Assembly: GCA_001798135.1 (NCBI GenBank)
Contig: MGRJ01000027.1
Location: forward strand, 76,176 to 140,175
Length of the DNA stretch: 64,000 nt
Reading direction: 5' to 3'
DNA from: Deltaproteobacteria bacterium RIFCSPHIGHO2_02_FULL_40_28
GTDB lineage: Bacteria > UBA10199 > 2-12-FULL-40-28
Both the position numbers and the translations under genes were made by a program. Positions 52,037 through 61,969 of this stretch are shown piece by piece (the first letter of the stretch is position 1; each line of letters begins with the position of its first letter). The notes below the pieces were generated by a model. That model was not told where the DNA came from. It saw nothing but the letters and a program-made list of their open reading frames with translations, and ran no database searches.

Positions 52037-53769
52037 AAAACCTCCTTATTTTTTGAATTTGTTTGCATGATGCTTTCTGCACGGGCAGAAACCAAGGGAA
52101 GAAATTCGTTACAAAAGAAAAGTGCGGTTTGAATTTTATTTTGATGAAATTCGGAATTTTGTTTTGGAATGCATAACAAAGCTTGTTCCAAAAGCACATG
52201 AGATAAAACAACATGCCCACACATTTCTAAAAAGGGAGTAGCATAAAATTGCGGGCTATCCCAATTTCCATTCATGCCCCATTCACCAAATTTCATGGCC
52301 ACCTGGCCCAGGGTATTTATTCCCTTTCTTAATTTTTGAGCAGCTTCTACTAGTTGTTTTTCTTTTTCGATTTTTTGAAGACTGGTTTCTACATCTTCAT
52401 AAAACTCTCGAAATAATTGACCGCCATTTTTTGTTAGTTTACGCCCCACAAGATCCAAGGCTTGAATGCCATTGGTTCCCTCGTAAATGGATGAAATTTT
52501 TACATCCCTTAAATATTGCTCGGCAGGATACTCAGAGGTGTAACCATAACCCCCAAAAATTTGTAGAACAATTTCAGTGATGCGAAAGCCAAAATCAGAG
52601 CAATAAGCTTTGCAAATAGGGGTAAGTAAATCGATACGGTTTTGAGCTCGTTCTTTTGTAATTGGATCAGTTTCATTTTTGGCAACATCTGCTATCAAAG
52701 CTACTTTGTAGAGAAGCCCGCGCATGCCTTCGGTAAGACTTTTACAAATCATCAGGTTTCGACGCACATCTGGAAATTGGAGGAGAGTTTTTCCAAATTG
52801 AGAACGCTCACCTGCATACTTTAAAGCGTGTTGGTAACTAGCTGCTGAGACTGCCAGGCCTTGTAAACCTACAAAAATTCTTGCTTCATTCATCATTTTA
52901 AACATGTGTTTCATACCTTGAGAACGTTCTCCTACTAAGAAGCCCCGGCATAATCCTTTTTCTCCAAAGTTAAGAGAGCAGGTAGCTGAGCCTTTAATAC
53001 CCAGTTTGTATTCGATGCCCAAACACATCACATCATTGTTTGCACCTAAACTGCCATCATCATTAACCCAAATTTTTGGAACAGCAAAAAGGGAAATGCC
53101 TTTTGTTCCTTTTTGATCTCCCTCCACTCTGGCCAAAACCAAGTGGATAATATTTTCGGTGATGTCATGATCGCCTGCTGAAATAAAAATTTTGTTTCCA
53201 GAGATTGCATAAGTTCCATCAGGAAGTGGTTTTGCTTGTGTTCTTAAATTTCCAACATCACTTCCAGCATCGGGTTCTGTTAAACACATGGTGCCACTCC
53301 ATTGCCCCAAGTACATTTTTTCGCAAAAAAGCTTGGCGAGAGTTTCTGATCCAAATGTTTCAATGAGATGGGCTGCTCCACGTGTTAATCCTGGATACAT
53401 TTCAAAGGCATAATTGGCCCCCATGATAAATTCATTGGCAGCCAGTGTAATGGTAACAGGTAATCCTTGTCCCCCATATGTTTGAGGGACATCCATTCCA
53501 ATAAAACCATTTTTGGCAAAATCGATATAAGCTTCCTTAAAGCCATGAGGTATTTTAACAACGCCTTGTTCTAGTTTGCATCCCTCTCGGTCTCCACTGG
53601 TATTAAGAGGGGCCAGGGTTTTTTGTGAAAACTTTAACGCCTCGGTAATAACCATGTGGTAGAGTTCAGAAGTATGAGAAGAAAAAGCAGGATAGCGGAT
53701 TAATTGATCAATGTTTAAATATTCATCAAGGTTAAAAGAAACATCCTTGATGTCAACAAGGTAATCCAT
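52033..53769 (-). CDS. Acyl-CoA dehydrogenase
   Basis: A 578-aa FAD-dependent enzyme of fatty-acid oxidation. MCLTEPDAGSDVG and the GDHDITENIIHLVLAR segment form the FAD/substrate region; FGGYGYTSEYPAEQYLRDVK precedes IYEGTNGIQALDLVGRK, with the catalytic Glu in YEGTN. The length and C-terminal extension match the long-chain/AcdA-like FadE12-type group with a C-terminal ACAD_C domain. It is coupled to a periplasmic-protein gene downstream. Confidence 0.94.
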   Translation of the reverse strand: MDYLVDIKDVSFNLDEYLNIDQLIRYPAFSSHTSELYHMVITEALKFSQKTLAPLNTSGDREGCKLEQGVVKIPHGFKEAYIDFAKNGFIGMDVPQTYGGQGLPVTITLAANEFIMGANYAFEMYPGLTRGAAHLIETFGSETLAKLFCEKMYLGQWSGTMCLTEPDAGSDVGNLRTQAKPLPDGTYAISGNKIFISAGDHDITENIIHLVLARVEGDQKGTKGISLFAVPKIWVNDDGSLGANNDVMCLGIEYKLGIKGSATCSLNFGEKGLCRGFLVGERSQGMKHMFKMMNEARIFVGLQGLAVSAASYQHALKYAGERSQFGKTLLQFPDVRRNLMICKSLTEGMRGLLYKVALIADVAKNETDPITKERAQNRIDLLTPICKAYCSDFGFRITEIVLQIFGGYGYTSEYPAEQYLRDVKISSIYEGTNGIQALDLVGRKLTKNGGQLFREFYEDVETSLQKIEKEKQLVEAAQKLRKGINTLGQVAMKFGEWGMNGNWDSPQFYATPFLEMCGHVVLSHVLLEQALLCIPKQNSEFHQNKIQTALFFCNEFLPLVSARAESIMQTNSKNKEVL

Positions 53770-53778
53770 AAGTTGTTT

Positions 53779-54159
53779 TCAGTCTAGCTGGCCTGAAAAT
53801 CCAATGCCATAGGAATCTGCAAGGAGCTTTAAGGCTTTATCGTGCGTCCATAACTGGTGGTTTTCTGCCAAGGATGAATAAAAGATTTGAACATCAACCA
53901 GGGATAACCCAGAGCCAAAGAGTTTTCCCCTTTCCACAAAGGATATGATTTCAGAAACAGGAAATTCCGAAAGGGCGGAAAGCCTTTCTAGATCTTTCAG
54001 AAAATTTTTTCTTTGAGAGCCCAAGTGTCCCAAAGCTAATTCCGCAATCACCCAAGTGTGACTAATAATTTGTTGTTCCATTAAAAGGGTGCTTAAAATT
54101 TTGGCCTTGGGAGACCCTCTTAAATGATCAATCCAGACGCTTGTATCAGCAAGAATCAT
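53779..54159 (-). CDS. vapC: VapC family PIN-domain toxin
   Basis: A 126-aa PIN-domain RNase. Acidic residues are placed in ILADTSVWIDHLRG (Asp5), WVIAELALGHLG (Glu), and LSLVDVQIFYSSL with LWTHDKAL (Asp). It would cleave tRNA or rRNA to stop growth unless neutralised. It overlaps the antitoxin gene by 4 nt. Confidence 0.93.
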   Translation of the reverse strand: MILADTSVWIDHLRGSPKAKILSTLLMEQQIISHTWVIAELALGHLGSQRKNFLKDLERLSALSEFPVSEIISFVERGKLFGSGLSLVDVQIFYSSLAENHQLWTHDKALKLLADSYGIGFSGQLD

Positions 54160-54350
54160 TGGGGAGTTTTTCTACGAGAGGGAGCTTTTGCTTTTTTGAC
54201 CGAACCATAAAGTCTGGCTAGCCTACGACTCGCTGTTTCACGGATTAAGGCTTCAAGTCCTAAGTGGATGAGCTTGGTTTTTTCGGCAACGCCAGTGGCC
54301 TGGGAAGCTTCTTGGTAAAGATCGTTCGAAAGGTTTAAAGTAGTTCTCAT
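54156..54350 (-). CDS. vapB: VapB family antitoxin (type II TA)
   Basis: A 64-aa ribbon-helix-helix protein: MRTTLNLSNDLYQEASQATG, then KTKLIHLGLEALIRETA and a basic C-terminus that would wrap the toxin. It is predicted to neutralise VapC and repress its own operon through the two palindromes that overlap and precede its start codon. Confidence 0.92.
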   Translation of the reverse strand: MRTTLNLSNDLYQEASQATGVAEKTKLIHLGLEALIRETASRRLARLYGSVKKAKAPSRRKTPQ

Positions 54351-54392
54351 GCATACAAGTATGCATTAAACATATGTACTTGTCAAGTACAT
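54349..54392 (-). promoter_or_regulatory. VapBC operator: two palindromes
   Basis: ATGCATAC-AA-GTATGCAT (54349-54366) overlaps the vapB start codon, and ATGTACTTG-T-CAAGTACAT (54374-54392) lies 7 bp further upstream. Both are perfect inverted repeats. Each carries GTA-AC half-site words suited to ribbon-helix-helix binding, so VapB or VapBC probably autorepresses here. Confidence 0.7.
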
Positions 54393-54400
54393 GCACAAAA

Positions 54401-55720
54401 TTAGCTCTGGTAATAATCCATCCCTAAATGAGTGATTTGTTCCTCGCCCATTAAATAGCGAAGAGTGTTCATCAACTTCATTTCTTGGATAAAAAGATTA
54501 TGTTCTGGGTAAAGACCTTCTTTTACCATGGGAGATTTGAAGTAGAAGGAAAGCCATTCTTGAATGCCCTTTAAGCCTGCTCTATGGGCTAAATCCATAA
54601 AGAGAACCAAGTCGAGAACCAAAGGAGCTGCTAAGATAGAATCACGGCAGAGAAAATCAATTTTAATTTGCATGGGAAGCCCTAGCCAACCCACGATATC
54701 AATATTATCCCAACCTTCTTTGTTGTCTCCCCTTGGAGGGTAGTAGTTAATTTTTACTTTGTGGCATATATCGCCATACAAATCAGGATAAAGATGGGGT
54801 TGAAGGATGGTATCAAGCACTCCTAGTTTTGATTCTTCTTTTGTTTTAAAATTAGCAGGATCATCTAACACTTCACCATCACGATTCCCTAAAATATTTG
54901 TTGAAAACCAACCTCTAATACCCAGATAACGGGCTTTTAAACCTGGGGCTACCATAGTTTTCATGAGGGTTTGGCCTGTTTTAAAATCTTTACCTGAAAG
55001 AGGCACTTTGGCAAGCTCGGCTAATTCAATCAAGGCTGGGCAATCTATTGTAAGATTAGGAGCCCCGTTTGCATAACCAATGCCTGATTTCATCGCCGCA
55101 TAGGCATAAATTTGGCTAGGCGCAATGTTGGGATCATTATTTTTAAGGCCTTCCTCAAATTTTTTCAGACTTTTATGTGAGTCTTGAATGGTGCAATAAG
55201 CTTCTGTTGAAGCACACCAAATCATAACCATGCGATTAAGGCCATTTTTAGTTTTGAAGTCTTGGATATCTTTCATCAAGGCTAGAGCTTGATCCATCTT
55301 GCTTGGAAGATTTTTAATATTTCTACCATCTAGGTTACGGACGTAATTTTTATCAAATACGGCTGGCATGGGTTTGATATTGGATAAATCAACTTTGATT
55401 TGATCGAGAAGATCACGGGGAATTACACCACTTTTCAGTGCTGCTTCGTAACCATTATCTGGGAAAGGATCCCATGCAGTATAAACAATGTCGTTAGGAT
55501 TGGCCAAGGGAACAAATTCTTTAACCAAGGGAGTTTTATTCTCAGTTCTTTTGCCCAGCCTGATGCGGCCCATTTGAGTAAGAGAACCAATGGGCTTTCT
55601 TACCCCTTTTTTGATGGCTTCAACTCCTGCAATAAAGGTGGTTGAAACAGCTCCCAAGCCTACAAGTAAAATTCCTAATTTACCTTCTGGCTTTTGAATC
55701 TCAATTTTTTTGTTTTCCAT
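54401..55720 (-). CDS. Inositol-3-phosphate synthase
   Basis: A 439-aa enzyme converting glucose-6-phosphate to inositol-3-phosphate with NAD. The Rossmann motif GILLVGLGAVSTTFIAGVEA opens the protein. Family blocks include YTAWDPFPDNGYEAAL, APSQIYAYAAMKSGIGYANG, and LSGKDFKTGQTLMKTMVAPG. SNILGNRDG-like STNILGNRDGEVLDD and GWLGLPMQIKIDFLCRDSIL contribute active-site Lys and Asp. It suggests inositol lipids or osmolytes, uncommon among bacteria outside actinobacteria and some deltaproteobacteria. It stands alone. Confidence 0.95.
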   Translation of the reverse strand: MENKKIEIQKPEGKLGILLVGLGAVSTTFIAGVEAIKKGVRKPIGSLTQMGRIRLGKRTENKTPLVKEFVPLANPNDIVYTAWDPFPDNGYEAALKSGVIPRDLLDQIKVDLSNIKPMPAVFDKNYVRNLDGRNIKNLPSKMDQALALMKDIQDFKTKNGLNRMVMIWCASTEAYCTIQDSHKSLKKFEEGLKNNDPNIAPSQIYAYAAMKSGIGYANGAPNLTIDCPALIELAELAKVPLSGKDFKTGQTLMKTMVAPGLKARYLGIRGWFSTNILGNRDGEVLDDPANFKTKEESKLGVLDTILQPHLYPDLYGDICHKVKINYYPPRGDNKEGWDNIDIVGWLGLPMQIKIDFLCRDSILAAPLVLDLVLFMDLAHRAGLKGIQEWLSFYFKSPMVKEGLYPEHNLFIQEMKLMNTLRYLMGEEQITHLGMDYYQS

Positions 55721-55764
55721 AGGGTTTACACGATTAACAAGATTCTATAAAAAATCAATCTATT

Positions 55765-58536
55765 TTACTTAGAATCCTTGGGGCCCATTACGGAGAGAAA
55801 TTTATGGCCTATTAGCTTTCTTTCGTCACGGGCTTGGATGCTGATGAAATTAGAACCAGCATCTAACGGAATATCAGTTGTAAAGCTCAAGATTTTATTT
55901 GTTTGTTCATGAGGGGCTGCTTGATAATATACCTTTTTACCTCCTACAAAGATCATCACATCCTCTAAGGCCTTTTCATCGATGGCCTGGCCTGTTAGTT
56001 TTAAAAATTTTTGATCGGAAGAAAGAATTCTTTCTTTAATTTGAACTACAGGGGGTAGCTGTTTATCGCCAAATGGAGGATCAATTTTGATTGTTTTAAC
56101 TCCACCAAGGGGGAGGGTAAGTGAGTCTACTAATCCGGCCTTGCTTTTTTTATCCATAATTCCTAAATCAATTTTGATTTCATCTTTTGAAGAATTGGAA
56201 GGAATGACAAACGAGAGATGAGCTTGTTTTTCTTGATCACCTTCAAGTTTCCCAATAAGGGCTCGTCCTTCCTTAATAATAATTTCAGTGCCCTCGCTAT
56301 TTTTAATATTAGCCAGTACATCTTGGGCGTTTTCTTGCCCTTGGTTAAAAACATGAAGATTAAGTACAAGGGTTTCACCTTTTTCAGGGAGCCCGTTTCC
56401 ATTTCCCTTAGAACCCAGGGTGCCATCATCAATTAAGGTGTATGAATAACCAAGGTGGGCCTTATTTTTTTCTACAAACATCATTGGTTTTGTAATTTGA
56501 TAAGTGTTGGGTGCATTGGCTGTATGGATTTCAATTTGCGTGGGTTCATCAAAATCTGAAAAATCATCTGGCGTTTTTATATTAACAACAGCTTCACGGG
56601 TTTCCCCATTGGATAAATAACCAAAAACAAATTCTTTTTGGTTGATAATTGGATTTTCAGATTTTACAACACCAATAACACGATAAAGATCTGCACCGCT
56701 TTGGTTGGTAATTTTAAGTTTCCAAATGGCTTCTGTGCCTCCTATGAGTTTTCCTAGAGGGATATTGGTTGCCTTGTCTATAACCTCAGAGGTTGTAACA
56801 AATTTGAGTTGAATGGGTTTTGTTGTTTCACTTGGTGGTTCACTCCAATCAATTTTTTGTTCGTTTAAAGCCCTGGTAATTTGTTTATCCTGATTTTTGT
56901 TTTCAGATGTAAGCCAGGGAATGGCTTTTTCTAAAAGATCATTTCTTGTTCCCAGGTGAGATCGTGTCATCAAATTTAAGGCTACTGACAGCACATAATC
57001 TTTAGCTTCATTGATAGTGGCTGTGTATTCAGACTCTTTTTGGTCTTGATCTGGGTTGGTTGTATCTAAATAGCGGTATTGGAAAGAGGGTTTTTCTTGT
57101 ACCAAAAATTTGGAATTTTCTAGATGTTCGTCTAGATTTTTCTCACCATAGTTTTCATCATCCCACAGATCAAAGGGCTGATTTTTCATGATACGGGTGG
57201 GAACAATACGAATATCGGGTGTAATCCCTACAGCCTGAATAGAAATATGGCCAGGGGTTAAGTATTGGGCGATTGTAATTTTAATAGCGGCCCCATTGGC
57301 TAGACTAAAAAGGGATTGTACCGAACCTTTTCCAAAAGTTTGGGCTCCAATAACCAAGGCGCGATCGTTATTTTTAAGAGCGCCAGCTACAATTTCAGAA
57401 GCTGATGCTGATCCTTGATTAACCAAAACAACAACAGGTTGGTTTCCAAATTCGTTGCCAGGAGTGGCTTTAGTTACTTCTTGTTTAGCGGGATCTGCTC
57501 CTACAGTGTAGAGAAGATCTCCTTGTTTAAGGAAGAGATCAGCCATTTCTAAAGATTGATCCAAGAGTCCCCCTGGGTTATCACGCAGATCAAGAATAAC
57601 TCCATCAAAGATACCCATTGTTTCTAAAGCCTTGGCCATATCTTCAAAAGTGTCCTCTTGAAAACTGCGCACACGTAAGATGGCAATTCGTTTTTTATCT
57701 TTTATAACCATTTTAGATTTTACACTTTGAATAATAATTTTTTCTCTGGTGATGGTTACTTCCCAGGGATCTTTATCTTTTCTTTTTAGAGTAAGGGTTA
57801 CAAGGGATCCTACCTTGCCACGCAATTTTTCTACGGCTTCTGATAAAGGCATGTTAATGGTTGGGATATGATCAATTTCCAGGATTTTATCTTCAGCCTT
57901 AATGCCAAGTTTCATTGAAGGCGTGTCTTCAATGGGAGCAATTACTGTAAGATCATCCTCCTTGATTCCTACCACAATTCCAATGCCTCCATATTCTCCC
58001 TCGGTTTGAGTTTTAAATTCTTTGAAAATTTCTGGAGCAAGAAAGTTAGAGTGAGGGTCTAGTTTTTCGAGCATGCCGTTAATAAAGGCATACTCTCTTT
58101 TGTCTGGTTCTATTTCTCCTTGATAAATTTTGGCAACAAAAGTGAAAATTTGGGCTGTTGGTTTTAAAATATCATAAAGTCGGTTTGCTTTTTCTAGAGG
58201 AATCATTTGAATTGTATTGCCTACCTTAATTTCAATTTTGTCATTTTCATCTGAAAACTTAACAATCAGTTCAGGAATTTGTTGTGAGAGTGCCATTAAG
58301 CCTGATTGCAGCATTTTCAAGGGATTAATTCTTTGAGGATCATAATAATGTCTTTGAATAAGGCTTACACTGCGCGTAATTTGGCGAATTGTATTGTAAT
58401 CAGGAATAGGGGGAGGCATGGATTGCGAAAGATTAAAAAGACCTGTCACCCCTGTTTTTAAAACAAGGATCAAAACCAACATCGCAAACAAAGTGAGGAA
58501 AGCCTTTTTTGGATTTATGTTATTGATCTGCCCCAT
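55765..58536 (-). CDS. S41 family carboxyl-terminal processing peptidase with long C-terminal extension
   Basis: A 923-aa envelope protease. One N-terminal membrane anchor (FLTLFAMLVLILVLKTGVTG) is followed by a helical region. A PDZ domain (GIGIVVGIKEDDLTVIAPIE, SMKLGIKAEDKILEID) and the S41 core come next, with Ser in NQGSASASEI and Lys in TFGKGSVQSL. Beyond about residue 480 come several beta-sandwich modules not present in Ctp/Prc proteases, resembling the MXAN_5808-type architecture. It probably trims secreted proteins. The ATG at 58536 is preferred over a TTG at 58584, which precedes a non-membrane segment. Confidence 0.9.
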   Translation of the reverse strand: MGQINNINPKKAFLTLFAMLVLILVLKTGVTGLFNLSQSMPPPIPDYNTIRQITRSVSLIQRHYYDPQRINPLKMLQSGLMALSQQIPELIVKFSDENDKIEIKVGNTIQMIPLEKANRLYDILKPTAQIFTFVAKIYQGEIEPDKREYAFINGMLEKLDPHSNFLAPEIFKEFKTQTEGEYGGIGIVVGIKEDDLTVIAPIEDTPSMKLGIKAEDKILEIDHIPTINMPLSEAVEKLRGKVGSLVTLTLKRKDKDPWEVTITREKIIIQSVKSKMVIKDKKRIAILRVRSFQEDTFEDMAKALETMGIFDGVILDLRDNPGGLLDQSLEMADLFLKQGDLLYTVGADPAKQEVTKATPGNEFGNQPVVVLVNQGSASASEIVAGALKNNDRALVIGAQTFGKGSVQSLFSLANGAAIKITIAQYLTPGHISIQAVGITPDIRIVPTRIMKNQPFDLWDDENYGEKNLDEHLENSKFLVQEKPSFQYRYLDTTNPDQDQKESEYTATINEAKDYVLSVALNLMTRSHLGTRNDLLEKAIPWLTSENKNQDKQITRALNEQKIDWSEPPSETTKPIQLKFVTTSEVIDKATNIPLGKLIGGTEAIWKLKITNQSGADLYRVIGVVKSENPIINQKEFVFGYLSNGETREAVVNIKTPDDFSDFDEPTQIEIHTANAPNTYQITKPMMFVEKNKAHLGYSYTLIDDGTLGSKGNGNGLPEKGETLVLNLHVFNQGQENAQDVLANIKNSEGTEIIIKEGRALIGKLEGDQEKQAHLSFVIPSNSSKDEIKIDLGIMDKKSKAGLVDSLTLPLGGVKTIKIDPPFGDKQLPPVVQIKERILSSDQKFLKLTGQAIDEKALEDVMIFVGGKKVYYQAAPHEQTNKILSFTTDIPLDAGSNFISIQARDERKLIGHKFLSVMGPKDSK

Positions 58537-58596
58537 TTTATAGAGTATTATTAGTACTTCACTTTTTATGAAATCAAAAACCAAAGGTAAATAAAA

Positions 58597-59154
58597 ATGA
58601 TGAAATTTCCAAGACTTCTTTTTATTTTTTTTATTTTAAGTCTTTTTTTACCCCGGCAATCTCTTGCTTGGTCTACTAAACCTTTAACTCTTAATCAGAT
58701 GGTAACACTTTCTCATCTGATTTTTAAAGGACAAATAGTTGATGTTACTCGTGAGGACGATGCTTACGAAAGTGGACAAATTGTCTCCTTTGTTACTTAT
58801 CTGGTGAAGCCTGAGGATTGTATAAAGGGCTCTTGCAAAGATGGCAAGGTTGTTGTGAAGCAGTTGGCGGGTGGGCCAACTACTTCTGCTCTTACTCCCG
58901 GGCAGCACTTTTTAGTTTTTTATCCAGAAAATTCAAAATTGGGTTTGGTTGCTCCCTTAGGTTTTGATCAGGGTTTGATGAGGATGACAAAAGAAGGGGA
59001 AAATTGGAAAATTCCAGCCCTATCCAAAAGGCCTCGGTTGGCAAAAGATCCAAACTTTATTTCTGGAAGTAGGGCTGCTACCAAAGTTTTAAACGAAAAT
59101 GATTATGAGAGTTTTAAGCAGATTGTTTCTGGTCTTGTGGAGGAACAAAGATGA
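58597..59154 (+). CDS. Hypothetical secreted protein
   Basis: A 185-aa protein with a signal peptide (LLFIFFILSLFLPRQSLAWS). The mature part begins TKPLTLNQMVTLSHLIFKGQ and has an OB-like/beta-rich layout with a conserved-looking ALTPGQHFLVFYPEN block. It overlaps the metalloprotease gene by 4 nt (ATGA), implying co-expression with it. It may be a chaperone, inhibitor or partner of that protease, but this is inference. Confidence 0.75.
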   Translation: MMKFPRLLFIFFILSLFLPRQSLAWSTKPLTLNQMVTLSHLIFKGQIVDVTREDDAYESGQIVSFVTYLVKPEDCIKGSCKDGKVVVKQLAGGPTTSALTPGQHFLVFYPENSKLGLVAPLGFDQGLMRMTKEGENWKIPALSKRPRLAKDPNFISGSRAATKVLNENDYESFKQIVSGLVEEQR

Positions 59155-60704
59155 AAAAGGGAATTATTTTAGCTGCTGTCATGAGTGTTTTCTTGATTGG
59201 AGAAGCACAGGCAGGCGGCCCTATTACAGTGGCTCCAGCAAGTGGCACTTCATCTGCTTGGGCTAGTGGAGATATATCATTATCTCCAGAAGGTGGCACC
59301 TGTGGAAGTTTTACTCGCACTGAGATGATTACTAAAATTGAGACAAACGTTGCTTATTGGACGGATGTAAGTGGTATTTCATTAACCATTATTCTTGATA
59401 CTGCAGATATTACAGATGATGTTACTAGTTGTAACTATACCGACTACTACGTAGATAGTTCGGATGATGCTGGCCTTACCGATTCTATCAACCCAGTTAT
59501 TTTTGATGATGATGCTGAAATAGTGGCTGAGCTTTTTGGAAGTGGAAATCAATATGTTGTTTTGGGATTTGCAGGACCGGATGGTTTTACTTCCAACTAT
59601 GAAACCATGGTTGATGGCCAGGCTTTTTTTAATTGTCGCTGTTTATCTGGCAATCCCAATGGTGATTGTCCGGGTGGTATCACTTTTAGTGAGGACGATT
59701 TAAATTTTACCGTTACTCATGAGATTGGACATTTAATAGGTCTTGATCATACTCAAGCAAATCAAGCTTTAGCCGAAGCGGGATGCAACGATGCAGTTGC
59801 TGGAGATTGTGATGATATTCCTACCATGTATCCTCAATCGGTTGATCCTGCAGATCAAATTAGTCCTGCCCGAGATGATGAGGTGGCTATTTTAAGTTTG
59901 TATGGATTAGCTACCATGAATGCTGCAAGTTGTACAGTTACTGGCAGCTTAACTGATGCACGAGGTCGTCCCCTGCGTTGTATGGATGTGCAAGCCACCA
60001 CTTCAAATACGGCTGATACCATCACCTATGTTTCGGGAAGCAATGCCGTTTATACAGATAGTGATAGTGATGGTTATTCAGATGATGATGGAGAATGCAC
60101 AAGTAGTTGCGGGGCTTTTACATTAAGGGGGTTGTCCCCATCTAAAACTTATACGGTGAGGGCTAGACCTGTCGATGCTGACTGGATTTCTGGCTCTAGT
60201 GTTGGCCCTTGTGTTCATGGGCAATTAACTGGGGTACAAGTTGAAACCCTTGCTACTATTACTTCTGGCACTTGTGTAGCAGGAGCAACTTCTGCACAAG
60301 GAACTATTTCAACAAGCTCTTGTGGCGGTGATATTTCCGCTGCCTCAGGATGTACTGGAACAACTGGAGATTTTGATGGCGATGGAGATACCGAATGTTG
60401 TTCGGGAGATGCAGCGGGGGTTGATGGTTCTTCTACATTGGTTCGTGCTTTAACTGACGATGAAGATCAGTCTGTGGAAGTACAAGCAGGAGTTACTTTA
60501 GCCCGTGCTCTTTTAGGTACTCCCCTCGATAATATTTTAGCCGCTGCTACTTGTAGTACTTCTAGTAGTTCTTCTACTTCTTCATCGGGTTGTTCTTTTG
60601 TAAAAAATACATTTTCTTCGCAAGGCTCCTGGGTATCGATTTTCCTTGTGTTAATTAGTTTAGGTGGACTTTACTTCCATCGAAAAAAGAAATCTTGTTC
60701 ATGA
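59151..60704 (+). CDS. Matrixin-like metalloprotease with C-terminal sorting signal
   Basis: A 517-aa exported protease. After a signal peptide ([18 protein letters not shown]) comes a metzincin domain with zinc motif [13 protein letters not shown] and a downstream Met-turn TMYPQS. A beta-rich region follows. The C-terminus is Ser-rich, then a Cys-containing SGCSF, a hydrophobic helix ([15 protein letters not shown]) and basic HRKKK. That tripartite tail resembles MYXO-CTERM/GlyGly-CTERM signals, cleaved by a sorting protease and tethered at the outer surface. It is coupled to the small secreted protein upstream and to proS downstream (4-nt overlap). Confidence 0.83.
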   Translation: MKKGIILAAVMSVFLIGEAQAGGPITVAPASGTSSAWASGDISLSPEGGTCGSFTRTEMITKIETNVAYWTDVSGISLTIILDTADITDDVTSCNYTDYYVDSSDDAGLTDSINPVIFDDDAEIVAELFGSGNQYVVLGFAGPDGFTSNYETMVDGQAFFNCRCLSGNPNGDCPGGITFSEDDLNFTVTHEIGHLIGLDHTQANQALAEAGCNDAVAGDCDDIPTMYPQSVDPADQISPARDDEVAILSLYGLATMNAASCTVTGSLTDARGRPLRCMDVQATTSNTADTITYVSGSNAVYTDSDSDGYSDDDGECTSSCGAFTLRGLSPSKTYTVRARPVDADWISGSSVGPCVHGQLTGVQVETLATITSGTCVAGATSAQGTISTSSCGGDISAASGCTGTTGDFDGDGDTECCSGDAAGVDGSSTLVRALTDDEDQSVEVQAGVTLARALLGTPLDNILAAATCSTSSSSSTSSSGCSFVKNTFSSQGSWVSIFLVLISLGGLYFHRKKKSCS

Positions 60705-61957
60705 AAGTTTCAGAGCTTCTCATCCCAACACTCCGTGATGATCCAACTGAAGCTGAAGTGATAAGTCACAAACTTATGATACGTGCAGGTTTTATCAGAA
60801 AGCTTGCAAGTGGTATTTACACCTTACTCCCATTAGGCTTTTTGGTATTGGAGAAAATAAAAACAATCATTCGTCAGGAAATGAAGGCAGCAGGCGCCCA
60901 GGAGATTTTAATGCCCATGGTGTTACCTGCGGATCTTTGGAAAGAAACAGGGCGATGGGATGTTTATGGCAAAGAACTTCTAAGGCTTAAAGACCGCTCA
61001 GATCATGATTATTGTTTAGGTCCCACACATGAAGAAATTGTAACCGATCTTTTTCGCAAGGAAGTGCGTTCTTATAGGCAGCTTCCCCTTGCTCTCTACC
61101 AAATTCAAACTAAATTTCGTGATGAAATAAGGCCTCGTTTTGGGATGATGCGAGCCAGAGAATTTTTGATGAAGGATTGTTATTCCTTTGATCGTGATGA
61201 AGAAAGTGCTCTTAAAAATTATTGGATTTATCATGCGGCTTATCACAAAATTTTTTCTCGTCTAGGTCTTAAATTTAGGGCAGTTGAGGCAACAACAGGC
61301 GCCATTGGTGGAACTCTTTCTCATGAATTTCAAGTGCTAGCAGAATCTGGTGAGGATGAAATTGTTTCATGTAAAGTTTGCCCTTATACAGCCAACACAG
61401 AAAAGGCCGAAGCTCGCGAGAGCGAAAAATGTCCACGTTGTCACAAAGGAGAGATGCAAAAATTTAGAGGAATTGAAGTAGGGCAAGTATTTTATTTAGG
61501 AACAAAGTATTCAGAATCTTTAAAGGCTGTGTATCTTGATAAACAAGGGGCAGAACATTTAGCCGTCATGGGCTGTTATGGTATTGGCGTAGGCAGAACA
61601 GCAGCAGCAGCCATTGAACAAAACCATGATAGTAAGGGAATTATTTGGCCTCAATCTATTGCTCCGTATACAGTAGCGCTTCTCTCGCTGGGTGAGGATG
61701 CCTTGGTGATGCAGGCAAGTGAAAAGATTTATCGTCTTTTATCTGAAGCTGGGATTGAAGTTTTATGGGATGAAAGAGTAGAGCGTGCAGGAGTTAAATT
61801 TAATGATATGGATTTAATTGGCATTCCTATCCAAGTGATGGTGGGACAAAAGGGATTACAAAATAATCAAATTGAAATAAAAAAACGCAGAGATGGAGTT
61901 AAACATGTATTTCCTTTGGACGAAGTGTTAAAACGAGTGAATGAATTTTTGTCTTAA
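60701..61957 (+). CDS. proS: Prolyl-tRNA synthetase lacking the editing insertion
   Basis: A 418-aa class II synthetase charging tRNA-Pro. Motif 2 region is [21 protein letters not shown] and motif 3 region [19 protein letters not shown]. The C-terminal anticodon-binding domain ends with [12 protein letters not shown]. Most bacterial ProS are about 570 residues with a ~180-residue editing (INS) domain in the middle. Here a short Cys-rich linker ([10 protein letters not shown] to CPRCHKGEM) takes its place, so mischarged Ala-tRNA-Pro cannot be cleared in cis. The ATG at 60701 overlaps the protease stop. Confidence 0.93.
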   Translation: MKVSELLIPTLRDDPTEAEVISHKLMIRAGFIRKLASGIYTLLPLGFLVLEKIKTIIRQEMKAAGAQEILMPMVLPADLWKETGRWDVYGKELLRLKDRSDHDYCLGPTHEEIVTDLFRKEVRSYRQLPLALYQIQTKFRDEIRPRFGMMRAREFLMKDCYSFDRDEESALKNYWIYHAAYHKIFSRLGLKFRAVEATTGAIGGTLSHEFQVLAESGEDEIVSCKVCPYTANTEKAEARESEKCPRCHKGEMQKFRGIEVGQVFYLGTKYSESLKAVYLDKQGAEHLAVMGCYGIGVGRTAAAAIEQNHDSKGIIWPQSIAPYTVALLSLGEDALVMQASEKIYRLLSEAGIEVLWDERVERAGVKFNDMDLIGIPIQVMVGQKGLQNNQIEIKKRRDGVKHVFPLDEVLKRVNEFLS

Positions 61958-61969
61958 GAAGAGGTTATT

